DNA of 64,000 bases from Rhynchopus sp. YZ270_cl-10 (GCA_964035575.1 OZ037876.1:248001-312000), one strand, 5' to 3'; shown: positions 23,690 through 35,330, counted from the first letter of the stretch. Notes: generated from the sequence alone by a model not told the origin. Program-made: numbers and translations.

Positions 23690-23950
23690 CAGCCGTTCCT
23701 GTATCAGTTGAGGAAGGGTTTGGGAGGAATGGTCGAGGCCATCATAAGCCTACGTGGGGGCGGTACGTGGCCAATAGCTCACCTGTCACATCAGCAGCGA
23801 TGCGACGTACGATTCTGTAACGAAGGAACACTTTGATTGAGTGGTGACGCTGGCCAGCAACAGGCGGACGCAGGACAGGATCCGAGCGTTCTGCCTACAG
23901 GACAAGGAGCTGCGCGAGGGGTTGCGCGTCGACACAGCGCCAACGTAGGG
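23690..23950 (+). other. GC-rich patch between arrays, possible decayed coding DNA
   Basis: This piece has higher GC content than its surroundings. One plus-strand frame near its end reads ASNRRTQDRIRAFCLQDKEL, with the composition of real protein, but stops interrupt it on both sides. It could be a remnant of an element's own gene. No family is recognised. Confidence 0.3.
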
Positions 23951-23967
23951 CGTTGACCTCTTCCTTC

Positions 23968-24591
23968 GTACACAGTACACAGTACACAGTACACAGTACA
24001 CAGTACACAGTACACAGTACACAGTACACAGTACACAGTACACAGTACACAGTACACAGTACACAGTACACAGTACACAGTACACAGTACACAGTACACA
24101 GTACACAGTACACAGTACACAGTACACAGTACACAGTACACAGTACACAGTACACAGTACACAGTACACAGTACACAGTACACAGTACACAGTACACAGT
24201 ACACAGTACACAGTACACAGTACACAGTACACAGTACACAGTACACAGTACACAGTACACAGTACACAGTACACAGTACACAGTACACAGTACACAGTAC
24301 ACAGTACACAGTACACAGTACACAGTACACAGTACACAGTACACAGTACACAGTACACAGTACACAGTACACAGTACACAGTACACAGTACACAGTACAC
24401 AGTACACAGTACACAGTACACAGTACACAGTACACAGTACACAGTACACAGTACACAGTACACAGTACACAGTACACAGTACACAGTACACAGTACACAG
24501 TACACAGTACACAGTACACAGTACACAGTACACAGTACACAGTACACAGTACACAGTACACAGTACACAGTACACAGTACACAGTACACAC
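23968..24591. repeat. Perfect 7-bp tandem array (GTACACA)n, ~89 copies
   Basis: About 623 bp of uninterrupted GTACACA units. Both strands are open in all frames (YCVLCTV and STQYTVH runs). A short relic of the same unit, two to three copies, lies at 25254-25275 near the right end of the enclosing element. Confidence 0.95.
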
Positions 24592-24682
24592 CGGCAAACA
24601 TGGTCAAAATCAGGTGGAATATACATAAGTACATCATGGGGGGGTAGGGAACAGGTAGCGCCGCAGGCGCACGGTACCCAAC

Positions 24683-25153
24683 TTTTTTTTTTTTTTTTTT
24701 TTTGTACTCAGGTAGCTACGCAGCCTTCAGGGAGGCAATCGTGTGCTAATACAGAAAGTATCAGTCAAGGCTGTCCTTACAGACGCATGCCAAAGCGGCC
24801 GCCACATGGGTGTGGACTTTAGATTGAAGTTTCATCATTGTACTAGCCCAGGGAGGGTTCCCGGCTACCGGCGAGGTCTCTTCCAATCCGTTCCCTAGTT
24901 TCCTAGGGGGGCCTCCTTGGCTTCACTGGCTAGGGCTCTGCAGGTCCCTCCACACATGTTGTGTGCCTGCCTTCAGCACCCAGGGTAGCATACCCAGCAC
25001 CTTTTACCCTCAGGTCAGACCTTCATAGAGTTTCAGGAGGAGTGCCACAAAAGGGCCCCCGGATGCAATTTAACGTCCAGCCCAGGACGTGGTAGGCACC
25101 CGCCGTGGGGATCGAACCCACGACCATTGGATTAAAAGTCCAATTAAAAGTCC
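24683..25153 (-). mobile_element. SINE-like retroposon with tRNA-Lys 3'-half head and poly(A) tail
   Basis: Read on the minus strand, the element opens with the anticodon arm, variable loop, T arm and acceptor 3' strand of a tRNA-Lys (25141 down to about 25096). It continues for some 390 bp of GC-rich body and ends in a run of 21 A's (the T-run at 24683-24703). The anticodon loop is CTTTTAA within TGGA...TCCA, and the T arm reads GTGGGTTCGATCCCCAC. The tRNA D arm and 5' acceptor strand are missing; instead there is a duplicated GGACTTTTAAT. Target-site duplications could not be identified. Confidence 0.6.
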
Positions 25154-25838
25154 TTTTTTCTTTTTTATTTTCCCTTTTCTCTGCTTTCTTTTGATTGCGC
25201 GAGCCGATTGCTCTCCACGGTGGGGTCACATGTGTGTCCAAAACTATCTGAAGTACACAGTACACAGTACAGTACTGTGGGGAAAAAATCCACTGTATAC
25301 CAAATTATAAAATGACACACCCCCCCTATTTTGACAGGTCCTTGACAGGTCCTTGACATGTCCTTGACAGGTGTACGGTAACACCAAAATTGGACACAAA
25401 TGTCACATGTTAAAAAAAGTTCTTTTTATTTCTTTCGTGTCTTCAAACATGTACCAACCCACCGCTGTTCGTTCAGTTTGAGTGCGAGCGGGTTTATTTA
25501 CTTTTTTTTATTTTACCCGTCATTTTTTTTTGGCGGGTATTACGCAAATTACAAACAAAGGATTTCTCTCCGCAACTCCCTCACCATTCTCAAAGGAGAG
25601 GAAAATGGACTGAAAAAATGATGTCGATAATCTGTTTTGATGAGTGTAGCTGCCACGCAAAGCAGTCTGCACTGTCCAGGTTTCGCTCACGTAAAGGCTT
25701 TTTTCCTTCTTTGAGGAACTCAGGACACCACCAAAAAACATACACCAGGGATTTAGTTGCAAAGTAGTAAGTCTCGATGCAGATCCAGATTTATCAGCGA
25801 GCGCACTGAAAAAAATTGATTTGAAATATAAAAAAAAA

Positions 25839-25918
25839 TGTACCTTGGTACATTGACCGTTGCACCTGGGTGGACCCCAATCATGCAGTCCTCCATTCAT
25901 TTCGTAGTTTACATCTGA
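25839..25918 (+). repeat. 80-bp repeat, copy 1
   Basis: Begins with the palindrome TGTACCTTGGTACA and continues through CCCAATCATGCAGTCCT to TTTACATCTGA. A second copy lies at 26537-26622. Confidence 0.65.
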
Positions 25919-26536
25919 AAAAAAAATCTAAAAAAAAAAAAAAAAAAAAATTGGAATTGCAAGCACCTCTAAACTGCACCCTCTGGGTGTAGTTTTTTTG
26001 TGCAATTTCTTCTGTTTTATTGTATATCTGGAAGATTGTACAGAACAAAATAGCCACCGAGCCGCACTATCTCAATCCCTCCCCTCCCCCCAGAGCCCTT
26101 CTTTACTCAGTGTTCATGTCTTATTCATCGGTGGTTTTTTTTTTTGTTCAGGGATCTCCCTTGGCCTTCTTTTTTCCGCGCTTCTACTCGGTTGGGTTTG
26201 TTAGATATGAAATCCATCAAAGAACCCTGTCATGTGTCTTCACATACTGGGGGGAATTTTTTTAAGGCAACCACAAATCTGACACAAAAACCAGCAACAA
26301 AACAGAAGAAAAAAATTCTGTTCCCTTTGTTGCATTTAGTCTTTGCGCTTCTTTTGCTTTACCGAAAAAAAATGGGGGGGGAAACGATGAGGAGACACAT
26401 TAACTGTTAGAGGTGAGCGAATCTGCAGAAAAAAATCAACGAAAGGGAGAGGGGCTGAATATAGGACGAAGCAAAATGAAAAAAGACATGCACAAAAAAA
26501 AAAGTAGAGTAGAAATACAAAGTCCTCTCATGACAG

Positions 26537-26622
26537 TGTACCTTGGTACAATGATCGGCTGTACCGGGGGGGTGGACACCCAATCATGCAGTCCTACAAT
26601 CCATTTCGTGGTTTACATCTGA
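26537..26622 (+). repeat. 80-bp repeat, copy 2
   Basis: Copy of 25839-25918 with a few differences. It is preceded by AATACAAAGTCCTCTCATGA (from 26516), which belongs to the hairpin family D also seen at 33615, 36207 and 51255, so the full element is probably about 105 bp. Confidence 0.65.
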
Positions 26623-27640
26623 GAAGAAGAGAGTCGAGGGGGGTGTTTTAATACCCCAAAAAGAAGATAAAAAATGCTGTAGTTCTGTAGAAGATGGTGT
26701 GCAATACTCCCACCAAAAAAAATATTTACTACACAACCCGCAGTCGTAGATTCGCAAAAATAACACAAAATGGAACACCTTCAGGTGCGGGAGACTCATA
26801 TGTGAGGTGTACAAAAAGGTTTTTTTTTTGATAAATTGATAAATTGACAACGTGTAGTCACCTCGCTTTTATTCGTGTGATCTCCACACATTTTTTTTTT
26901 TGAATAATTCAATTATTGTTGGAATTATCCGAATAGTCAGAAAAAAAGGAGTGTAACGCTGGTGGACCGACTTTAACAATGGCAGACATAACTCAGGCAC
27001 AAATTAGGCTCTGACTTCAGGATATGACGAGGTGAATAAAAAGAGAACAAAAAGAAGATGAAGAAAAAAGCAACTTTTTTCCCGTTTATCACTGCCTGTC
27101 CTTGAAGCATGTTGTTGAGTTTGTGTACCACGGTTACATTTTCTGCCGCATATTTCTGCAGACATGTTTTTGAGCACTTTTTTAAAAAAAAGTTTATAAG
27201 AGCCCACAAAAACACTCAAACTGAAAGGTGTGTGAGAGCCGGTCACCTCGGTTTACAAAAAGAAAAACTGTTGACTAACAATGATATTTTTAAAAACCGG
27301 ATAATTATAAATATCACAAAGGCGGTCAAAAGGGGGTTTCGTTAAAAAAGCACTTCAGAAAGTTATACACGATCCAAAACTAAGATAATACGTTGTTTTT
27401 CCTTCTCTTTAGGCAAGAGAAAGGGAAAACGGAGGTGCAGGGGGTGGGGATTGGAGATTGTAGTACCCATTTTTGGGTCTCTCACTTTTGAGGAAAAAAA
27501 CGCACCAAAAATAAAATAAAATTTGTAAGATGAAATGTGCCTTGGTCGGGCAAAATGGAGCGAAAAAAAAAACGTGGAAAGTAACTTGAAAGTACCCATT
27601 CTTTCTGGGTCTAGGCGTGCATATAGCCCTCTGTCAAAAT

Positions 27641-27678
27641 GTGAAGTTAATAGTTGCAAACGCCGGGATGCAGGCACT
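27641..27678 (+). repeat. Hairpin element, family C
   Basis: Reads GTGAAGTTAATAGTTGCAAA then CGCCGGGATGCAGGCACT. Other copies: 10577, 28941, 34892, 36680, 37409, 40565, 44549. The TGC...GCA arms pair around the CGCC...GG core. Confidence 0.55.
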
Positions 27679-28550
27679 CAAAAAGAGATTAAAAAAAAAA
27701 CAGTGCACCTCTCTCCCGCGCGTAGCTCTCCTGTCTACGACCCCTAAGGAAGAATACTAATATCTACAGCTCCATCACCTACTAGCACGCAATCCCACAC
27801 CAAGCGCACGCCGTGCAGCCATTACTAACTACTACACCGCGTAAAAGCAACCATAGCCAAAAAAAAATCACACACATACACACACAAAGCGGATTGACTA
27901 TGTGTTTTGACTGTTCTGCTCTTGTGGAGGGTTGGCTGCGCCTCTTTGATTCTAAAAGCACAGCACACAAAGGCTGTACATTTTTTGTTTTGTTTTGTTT
28001 TCTTTTGTCAATTGAGGGGGGGGCGCATCAAAACCACTCTTCAACAAAAAAAATGGGAACACATTATTATGGAATCCCCCTTGTTTGAAGGTGACATCTT
28101 GCTCATAGGACATAGGGTGGATGAGGGGGAGTTTACAAATAGCAAACATTAAAAAAAAAACTAGACAAAAATAAACCGCAAAGAAACAATACGAGCCAAT
28201 CAACGGATTTGGGGGATTTCCCTAAAAAAAAAAGCGCTCTTTTTTATTCGGATGAAACCCCCCCTAGCCTGATCATACATAACATAACATAACACAAAAA
28301 ACGTAAGAAAAAAATGAGGGGAAAAAAGAAGGAAAGAAGCGAAAAAAAATAATAAGGGGCAATTTTTGTGTCCCCTCCCTCCCCTCAAAGACCCTGACAA
28401 GCGCCTCCTATATAAGGAAACGAACTGATGCAATGAAAGTGTTTTCTTTTCGACCGTGTGTATCTGGCACTGCTCTCAAAACAAAAGGGGATAAGCACTC
28501 AACCCTTGTTATTTGATAACTTTGCTTTTTTTTTTTTGTACCGAATATTG

Positions 28551-31500
28551 TTATCCTAACAGTGGGACGGAATGTGTCCCTTCCGTTGTGTTGGTACGGT
28601 GCGTGCCGGGGACGGAGGAAAACAGCGACTGTGTGTGTTTTAGATAGTTTGTTGATTATTTTCACTGTCTTTTGAAAACTTGGTTGTTTTAGTGTACACC
28701 GGCTGCATACCGGATCGATGCTGTACTCCGCGTACACCTCAGCCTCCTGCCCGTCATGTGTTGAGCTCTTGTAGTGGTTGTTCCCGATGAAGGGGTTGCT
28801 TTCGGGTCCGACACTGTCGCGCTCGTCTTCAAAGCTCTCTTCGTTGCAGAGCTTGAACCATTCGTGTTTGAGCAATTCCTGCAAGAGGTAGGGGAAGGGG
28901 TCATTGATGTATCATTCAACATAAAAAGTGAACAATAAATATTGATAGTGCAAACGCCTCAGGGACGCAGGCAACTGACACTCCGCAGGGTTATCGAACC
29001 CCCGGAGTGTTGCGCTTCAAAGTTGCTGACAAAAAAAAAACATACACTAGCCTCTGGCCGTTTTGAGGGATTTGGCTGGAAGCACTGTGCAAAGAACTTG
29101 GTACACGCTGCACTGACGTCAGAGGGCTTGTTCGTAGGATGCTCTTGGTTGTGCGTTATGTGGTAGATCGCTGCAAACACGCTGTCAAACGGTGCCCACG
29201 GAAGACCCCCTCTGTTGGTGGTGTACAGTTTCTTATAAATATTATACATCATATGAGCCTAAGTATACAGTGGAATTGCAAAACACACGGGGAAAAAAAT
29301 TATCCACTAATAAATCTACTGTTGGGAAGGATTCGGTAGTTATTTTCAGAATTTGGTTTCAAAAAACACTATTAAAAAGGCACTGCTGACTTACACTACC
29401 ATGCAGACGGCATACCGTGTCAGAACTTCAATGGTGGTGCAGCCAATAGACCAGACGTCTGCCTTTCTGTTGTACCCTGTGCTTTGGAACTTCATCTTCA
29501 TGACTTCGGGTGCCATCCAGTAGGGTGTGCCAACGAAGGTACCGACACCTGTGCTTTTTGAGACCTCTTTGGCGCAGCCAAAGTCGGCCAGCTTGACACG
29601 ACCTTCCGCGTCGAGGAGGATGTTGTCACCCTTGATGTCCCTGTGGATGATGCCGTAGCTGTGCAGATAGGCAAGCCCGCTGACCGCCTGTTTGATGTAC
29701 TTCGAGGCAACAGACTCACTCAGACGCGAGGCGCACCCCTTCACCAGGCTGGTCAACGAGCCCCCCACGGCATACTCCATCACAATGTGCATCTTCTGCT
29801 GCTGCGGGTCAATCCAGCACGACTTATACGAGATCACATTCGGGTGCACCATGTTGCGGATGAACTCCACCTCCTTCGTGATGTCCGCTTTTCCTGTCGC
29901 TTCGCCGTGCTCATTGACGTTCAACTCCACAACCTTGACCGCCACGAGAGCACCGGTCTTGAGGATGCCGACGTAGACGGATCCGAAGTTTCCTCTCCCA
30001 AGGAGACGTCCCAGGGTGAGGTTCTTGAACTCATCGACGTTGTTGGTGGTGGCGATGTTGCTGTTGCTGTTGCTGTGCACCTCGGAGTGGAGGGAGGGCA
30101 GCTCGATGAGGGATGCGGCCAGCTTCTCGGGCGCACAGTGCAGGATAGTGTCACGCTCGCAGAGGAGGTAGGGCGTGGTGAAGGAGATCATGAAGTCGGA
30201 GTACTCGCGACGCGACGTACTGCGGAGGTCGTCCGACAGCGTGTTGTCCGTGAGCACGTCGCGCAGGCCGCTGACCCTGCTGCTGATGTTCGCAACGGAG
30301 CCGTGCCGCTTCCAGAACCTGAACGTCGCTGCCAAGAGCGCCACCCACCCCACAGCCCCGCACAGCCACAGCACCGTGAACCAACTCGGCGGCACCAACT
30401 GCGAATACTCACACAGGATGTGCCGACCGCTGTCCTCATTCAGATATGAACACGCGGAGTACATGCTCCACAACGTCGCTGCCTCGACATACATCCGCAG
30501 TCTGTTCACATTCGCGTATACCGTAGGCGGCACGAGAAGCGTCCACAGGGTCTGCACCACCTCCAGAACCACAAGAAACGTCAGTCCAACAGCAGGGGAC
30601 GTGATCGACACCATTAGTGCTGCGATCTGGAGCGCCGTGAAGGTGACACGCCCTGCGTCAAAGACACGCTTTGTTCGGACGTCGACGTTAAGGAAGGGTG
30701 GGTGGCGGAGTGGTGCCACGGCGTTGGAGCCCGACTCCACCACGAGCACTGCGACGACGGTGCTGAGGAGAATGCCGAATACGAGGTACGCGCCGCTCAC
30801 CTCGGCACAGATGCCTGTCACCTCGTCCTCGCCTATCCCGCACTGCAGTGGGTGGAGCAGCACCAACAGGACAGGGATGAACATCGCAGAGAAGGTGCAG
30901 CTCAGCCACACATTCGCACGCCGCTCCCATACGTTCATGCCCTCCATCGTCAGCACCATTGAGCTGAGCGATCCCGACTCACGGCTTTCCTTTACAGCAA
31001 TGCTCAACTCGGCCTCGGCAGACCAGCGCAGCCGTCCCCACAGAAAGCACCACACTGCTATTGCTGCCGACACGACGCCGAAGAGATAGCCCGACCAGAT
31101 GGTCTGGGCGGTGAGCACCATGTACACATCGGCCTTGCTGTAGAAGACTGCGTGTGGGTGCAGGAAGGTCACGGCTATGAACCACAGCTTTTCAACGACC
31201 AGCAGCGCACAGGCAGCGATGTTCGCTGGGGAGGTCCAGAGGTCGTTCCACAGAAGGTTGATCTCTGCCGGTGGTGTCGACACTGCGCTGCGGAGAAGCT
31301 GGCGCCACTTTGTTTTGTACTTCAAACATGCAACCAGCGTTGCCAGCAGCAACACTGCGAGCACCGGCAGGAACGCCGTGTTGGCATTGCTCGTCACAGG
31401 CAGTGCGTAGAGCTTGCTGTCTTGCACGACAAAGTCTGTCGAAAAGCTTTTCAACTTACATCTATTCTGTGGCACACTGCCGACCACATACAAAAACGTC

Positions 31501-32177
31501 AAGATCGGCATCACACAGTCACCATCGAAGGACATTAATGGGAGATCCTCCGAAAGCTCATTTGTCACACAATGTATTTCTGCGTCTGCACCTGTCGTCA
31601 ACGTCGACACAGACACGGCAGAAAACACAGAAGAGACCTCCAGGTTCAACGTCCCATAGAGAACCAGGTCTGTCAGCACCCCTGCGTCGCGTGGGGTAAG
31701 CCCTGCCCCTGGGAGCACCACCACTGTCAGGTTCACAACCGAGCTTGCCTCCATTTCGTGCACAGAGCCGTTCAAGAAGATGTGCCCCGCATCGTCGCCG
31801 GACACGACAGAGGGACCCCAGATGGAGGGTTGTGTGAAGAGGACACACCCCGAGACGGTCATGGTGCCCTTCACGGTGACAGGGTTGTATATACCAAGCA
31901 TATGCACCGTCTGTGTGTTGGGCGTGCTGCTGCACAGTGCATTGCTCTTGATAGTTACGTTCCCAAAAGTAATACGTCCTGTAACAAACCCTAGAGGGAA
32001 TGTCGACGCCACCTCGTCAACAGTCATGTCGTCGACACCAATAAGCACAACATCGTTGGTGTATTCACGGTCTTCATTAAGTACCGCAAGCTGTGTGATG
32101 TTCACCACCTCTACGTCCGCTGATACAGACCATATAAGGTACAACAGTAAGCACTGTCGTGCAACGGAATAATGCAT
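28551..32177 (-). CDS. Multi-span receptor-like protein kinase (MAP3K/STE-like), 1,057 aa
   Basis: Four exons: 32177-29416, 29211-29046, 28878-28711 and 28628-28551 (introns 204, 167 and 82 nt). I start at the ATG at 32177 because it opens a signal peptide (MHYSVARQCLLLYLIWSVSA). Then come a beta-rich, N-glycosylation-prone ectodomain to about residue 255, about seven hydrophobic spans to about 630, and a cytosolic kinase from about 719. Kinase motifs: GRGNFGSVYVG, VAVKVVEL, HRDIKGDN, ADFGCA and GTPYWMAPEV, matching the MAP3K/STE11 group with all catalytic residues in place. Splicing restores RGGLPWAPF, FFAQCFQPNPSKRPEAS and ELLKHEWFKL. A paralog lies at 50716-56199; both share DVRTKRxFDAGRV and VYxNVNRLR in the membrane region. 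Probably a plasma-membrane receptor feeding a phosphorylation cascade; the ligand is unknown. Confidence 0.88.
28941..28974 (+). repeat. Hairpin element, family C, inside an intron
   Basis: Lies in the second intron of the receptor kinase (28879-29045), antisense to the gene. Reads TTGATAGTGCAAACGCCTC then AGGGACGCAGGCA. Directly beside it is a separate stem-loop at 28978-29010. Confidence 0.6.
28978..29010. other. Perfect stem-loop in kinase intron
   Basis: The outer stem ACACTCCG/CGGAGTGT (8 bp) encloses an inner GGGTT/AACCC stem with a 4-nt ATCG loop. The inner part resembles a tRNA T arm on the minus strand but no tRNA can be drawn around it. Confidence 0.6.
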
Positions 32178-32230
32178 TGGGGTTGGGTGCCTGTTGGGGG
32201 GGTGTGGGAATGGTTGTGGAACAAAGAAAA

Positions 32231-32300
32231 GTTTATGAGATGAGCCTAAGCTCTTGTGCTTAGTCACCTTATCATATTCGTTATCGCACAGCATCAGCTG
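32231..32300 (+). repeat. Hairpin element, family A, long form
   Basis: Reads GTTTATGAGATGAGCCTAAG, then CTCTTGTGCTTAGTCACCTT, then ATCATATTCGTTATCG and CAGCATCAGCTG. The long form also occurs at 45175-45250 and 60168-60240. The first hairpin pairs CTAAG with CTTAG. It lies 54 bp upstream of the receptor kinase ATG and may be in its 5' leader, antisense. Confidence 0.65.
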
Positions 32301-33907
32301 CGCTGGCTTCCACAAGTTTGTTGTCAGGGATGATGTCATTTCCCCAGCCGGAGTTCGTAATTTTGGTACGTACGATGACGTCGAGCATGTGCATGGTGTA
32401 GCGCGGGGTACGTAAAAACTGGGCGACGGTCATAGCCTATAAGTCCGGGTGCGCCAATGGTAAAAAAATGTTTCCAAAAGGAAAACTGGACGAACAAAAC
32501 AGACTGGGTAGAATATCATAAAAACTTTCATCCTTTTTTTTTTGTTGTATTTGGAGGAAGGGAAGGGAGGGGACGGAGAGAGAGGAGAGAAGGAGAGTGG
32601 TTTGTTCATGTATAGAGAAGCAGCACGGGGAGAACGACAACACCAGATAACAAGAGATGTGCCTTCTTCGGGATTTGTCTGCAGTGTCCATCATTATGGG
32701 CAGATCCCTGTGAGATATTGCCCACATATTTTGGGGGGTATGCGGGAGGGAAACTAACAGAGTGGGGGTCAATGTTCCCGACTCTGTGGCGGGTTTGCTT
32801 TTTTGTTAGCAGGGATTTTTTTTTTTTTTTTTTTTTAAATTTATTTTCTTCCCCTCCCGTGCTGCTCTCATAAAATCACTCCCAAAGGTGGGTCTGTCCG
32901 AAGGTTGTGAACTAAATGTGATAAACTAAACGTCCGAAAGATGGGAGGTGACAAAAGGCGGTTCCGTGTTTTTCGATACTCGTTCTTTTGAAAATGAAAA
33001 ATAATAATTGCAAGGTGAGTACTCTGATGCACACACCTATTAAAGACATAAGAAAGGGGGTGGTAGTAAGAAAAAAAAAATAATGACTTGAATCAATGAA
33101 GGGAATTGGGAACGAAGGGGGTGAGAGGGGTGTGGGGTGTGGACACAAGAGGTTCCTTATTGTGGAATCTAATTGTGCTTGGCTTCGTTTGTTAGACATT
33201 AACGATAAACTCCCTCACGCTCTGTCACGTCAAAAAAACCATAGGGCTTGCGTTACATTAGTACAGAACGGACTGAGTGGACCTCTTTTTTTGAGTTAGA
33301 TTTTGAAAAAATATGATTTTGGAGGAGACAGTGCGATTGCACCTTATCACATTGTCAATTTTTTGGGAAAAAAACCCCTTTGTTTGGGGAAATCTCAGAA
33401 GGAGGGCGTAGGAGTGCATTCGCTGGCCAGCCGGGCGCTACGTCGCAGTCGCACCCTTCCCGTGCGGCCTTCACGGACACAAAAATAAATTATTTCAAAA
33501 GACGACCTTCTATAGAGCAAGCGGAAGTGACACCTCATCTTTTAAGGTTGCCTGCCGTAGAAGAGTTGTAGAGCTTATTAGATCAGTGATTCAGTATTAA
33601 AAAAAAAAAGTTGACGTGAAATACGACAGCCCGCTCGTGACAGTGTACCTTTAAAAAAGTTGTCAAAAAAACCCCCAAAGAAAGTTAGAAAACAGCGAAA
33701 AAAAAAATGAAGTGGCGAAGAATTCCATGGTGTTTTGTTGTCGACAATATCCTAAGAGCCTAGTAGGGTCTGTATTCAATGTTGGCCGAAGCCTTTTTTT
33801 TGTACGGAAGGTATAGACTTCATTCGTCCTGAACCCTTGGAGAGCAGATTTTATGAAAAATTTTCTTCCGCCGCCGGGGCCCGGGGGTACTTTTACATTA
33901 TTTTTTT

Positions 33908-33982
33908 GATAAAATTGTTGTAGTGTAGTTGCCTCGGGTTGTGTTGCCACAGTTGTGCAAATCTCCACTGTCATTTTTTTTT
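33908..33982 (+). repeat. Dispersed repeat family G, copy 2
   Basis: Shares TAGTTGCCTCGG, GTTGCCACAGTTGTGCAA and TCCACTGTC with 16301-16362 and also ends in a T-run. Confidence 0.55.
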
Positions 33983-34891
33983 TATATATATCGCAGCGCT
34001 CAATACTTCACAACAAAAACTGTTCAAACCTCCTCTCGCAAAAGACCTCAGCTTCAGTAGACACTTGAGTGTAAGGTAGGCTAAAGGCTGGGTTTATACG
34101 AGAAGGGATGAAAGGGGATACATCACATTGTTTTATGTCAAATTTTTCAAATACGAACGAAAATTGAAAGTATTTCAACATATGCATTCAATAAATTGAT
34201 AGCATAGGAAGAAGAGGGATCAACAAAAATGTTCCCAACTTTTATGTATAAAAGGGGGGTTTTTTTCTCTCCACTTTTCATTCTCACTAATTTTTAAATA
34301 CCCACTTTTGAAAATGGGTATTAACGAGAATGATGGTTTTGGGGGAGTTGGGTATAAGAAAAACCCAAAAATGAAAACTACGAAAAAAAAAATTGTGTAA
34401 GATGACACCATCCCTTGTGGTCACCTTCGATAAAAAAAAGCTCCATCCTCGTCATGTAAGATATCTTATCCATATGAGCTTTTATGAGCAATGGGATCAT
34501 ATCGTGAGAGGATTCGAAAAAGAAAAAAAGATTGAAAAAGAGAAATATATGTATCCTGCGGAACTCACCTTTTCAGAGCATAACGAAAAACAAATTTGGG
34601 GTTTTGGAAGAAAAAAAATTTGGGATTACATCCCGTACGGAAGCTCTTTTGGGTACATAATTTTCACGAAGAAATGAAAATAGCAAATTAGCAATAACAA
34701 AGCATCAGGTGTCTCTCAAAAAAAAATATATAATGAGGAAAGAGAGACGAGAATTTCAGAAACATGGGAGGCTGGACCAATAAGCATCGCACAGTGAAGA
34801 AAAAAAACTCTCAAAAATTTTTTTTAAAAAAAGAACACCCACCCGGATTGGTGAGATAGGGCATTTTTTTTTTTCAAAAAAAAAAAAAATA

Positions 34892-34932
34892 AAGTGACGT
34901 TGATAGCGCAAACGCCTTTAGGACGCAGGCAC
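34892..34932 (+). repeat. Hairpin element, family C
   Basis: Reads AGTGACGTTGATAGCGCAAA then CGCCTTTAGGACGCAGGCAC, flanked by A-rich DNA on both sides as in the other copies. Confidence 0.55.
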
Positions 34933-35288
34933 CGAAAAAAATAAATGCTGAAAAAGGAGCGAACGGGCCGCACGGGGCACCATGCACGGGGTGCAGAATG
35001 GGGTAACCCAACTCTGCCTTTTGTTTTGTTTTGTTTTGTATTTTTCAAACATATTTTTTCCAAAATATTCTTTTTTAAAATTTTTATTGTTGAACAGACG
35101 GGATCGTTCCCACTGCACTTGCTTGTGTCCAATAATGTCCGCCTTTCGTTGTGCAAAAGGTGGTTAACATAATCCTCGGTATTTATTTTCGTATTCGCAC
35201 AGAACGGTATCTTTAAGAGTTGACAGAAAACACGTATATCTTTACGTGCTCTGCAAAACAATAAAGAATCCAGAAGAGAAGAAAGAAA

Positions 35289-35326
35289 ACTTGTAAGATG
35301 AATGTGCCTCCCGTGCACACACATAT
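35289..35326 (+). repeat. Hairpin element, family B
   Basis: Reads ACTTGTAAGATGAATGTGCC then TCCCGTGCACACACAT. The GTGTGCAC-type arms pair around CCTCCCG. Confidence 0.55.
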
Positions 35327-35330
35327 CTGC

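Larger units (their letters stand above)
22837..25386. mobile_element. 2.55-kb inverted-repeat-bounded unit carrying two microsatellite arrays
   Basis: The outer ends are GGTGTTACCG and CGGTAACACC. Further in, GGTGTCATTTTATAATTTG (from 22899) is matched inverted at 25299-25319, so the terminal repeats are about 100 bp with diverged interiors. Each terminal repeat also carries tandem 11-mers, TTGACAGGTCC twice then TTGACATGTCC. These lie in the same orientation at both ends instead of inverted. Between the ends are two perfect arrays, some GC-rich DNA that may be decayed coding sequence (about 23690-23950), and a tRNA-Lys-headed SINE. No transposase is recognised and the family is unknown. Confidence 0.6.
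20388..28550. other. 8-kb gene-free repeat region
   Basis: I recognise no host gene here. It contains the A-tailed repeat at 20555-20768, MITE-like elements at 21858-21990 and 22266-22642, the 2.55-kb unit at 22837-25386, paired 80-bp repeats at 25839 and 26537, and hairpin elements near 22681 and 27641. The long open frames at 22.9-24.8 kb are translations of perfect microsatellites. Confidence 0.7.

Noticed and set aside
22921-24822. Six or more open frames of 210-290 codons made of VLWYYGTM, YCVLCTV or STQYTVH repeats
   Set aside because: Translations of perfect 8-bp and 7-bp microsatellites, which are open in every frame simply because the unit lacks a stop.
25096-25141. Functional tRNA-Lys gene
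   Set aside because: Only the anticodon arm to acceptor 3' strand is present; the D arm and 5' acceptor strand are missing.
28977-29010. CRISPR-like or tandem repeat array among hairpin copies
   Set aside because: Copies are irregularly spaced with no fixed spacer length and occur in eukaryotic introns.
29643-31089. Several 100-300-codon plus-strand frames
   Set aside because: Antisense shadows of the receptor kinase exon.
34393-34677. 94-codon plus-strand frame with some protein-like composition
   Set aside because: AT-rich, begins inside a family A hairpin, and has no recognisable motif; probably chance.
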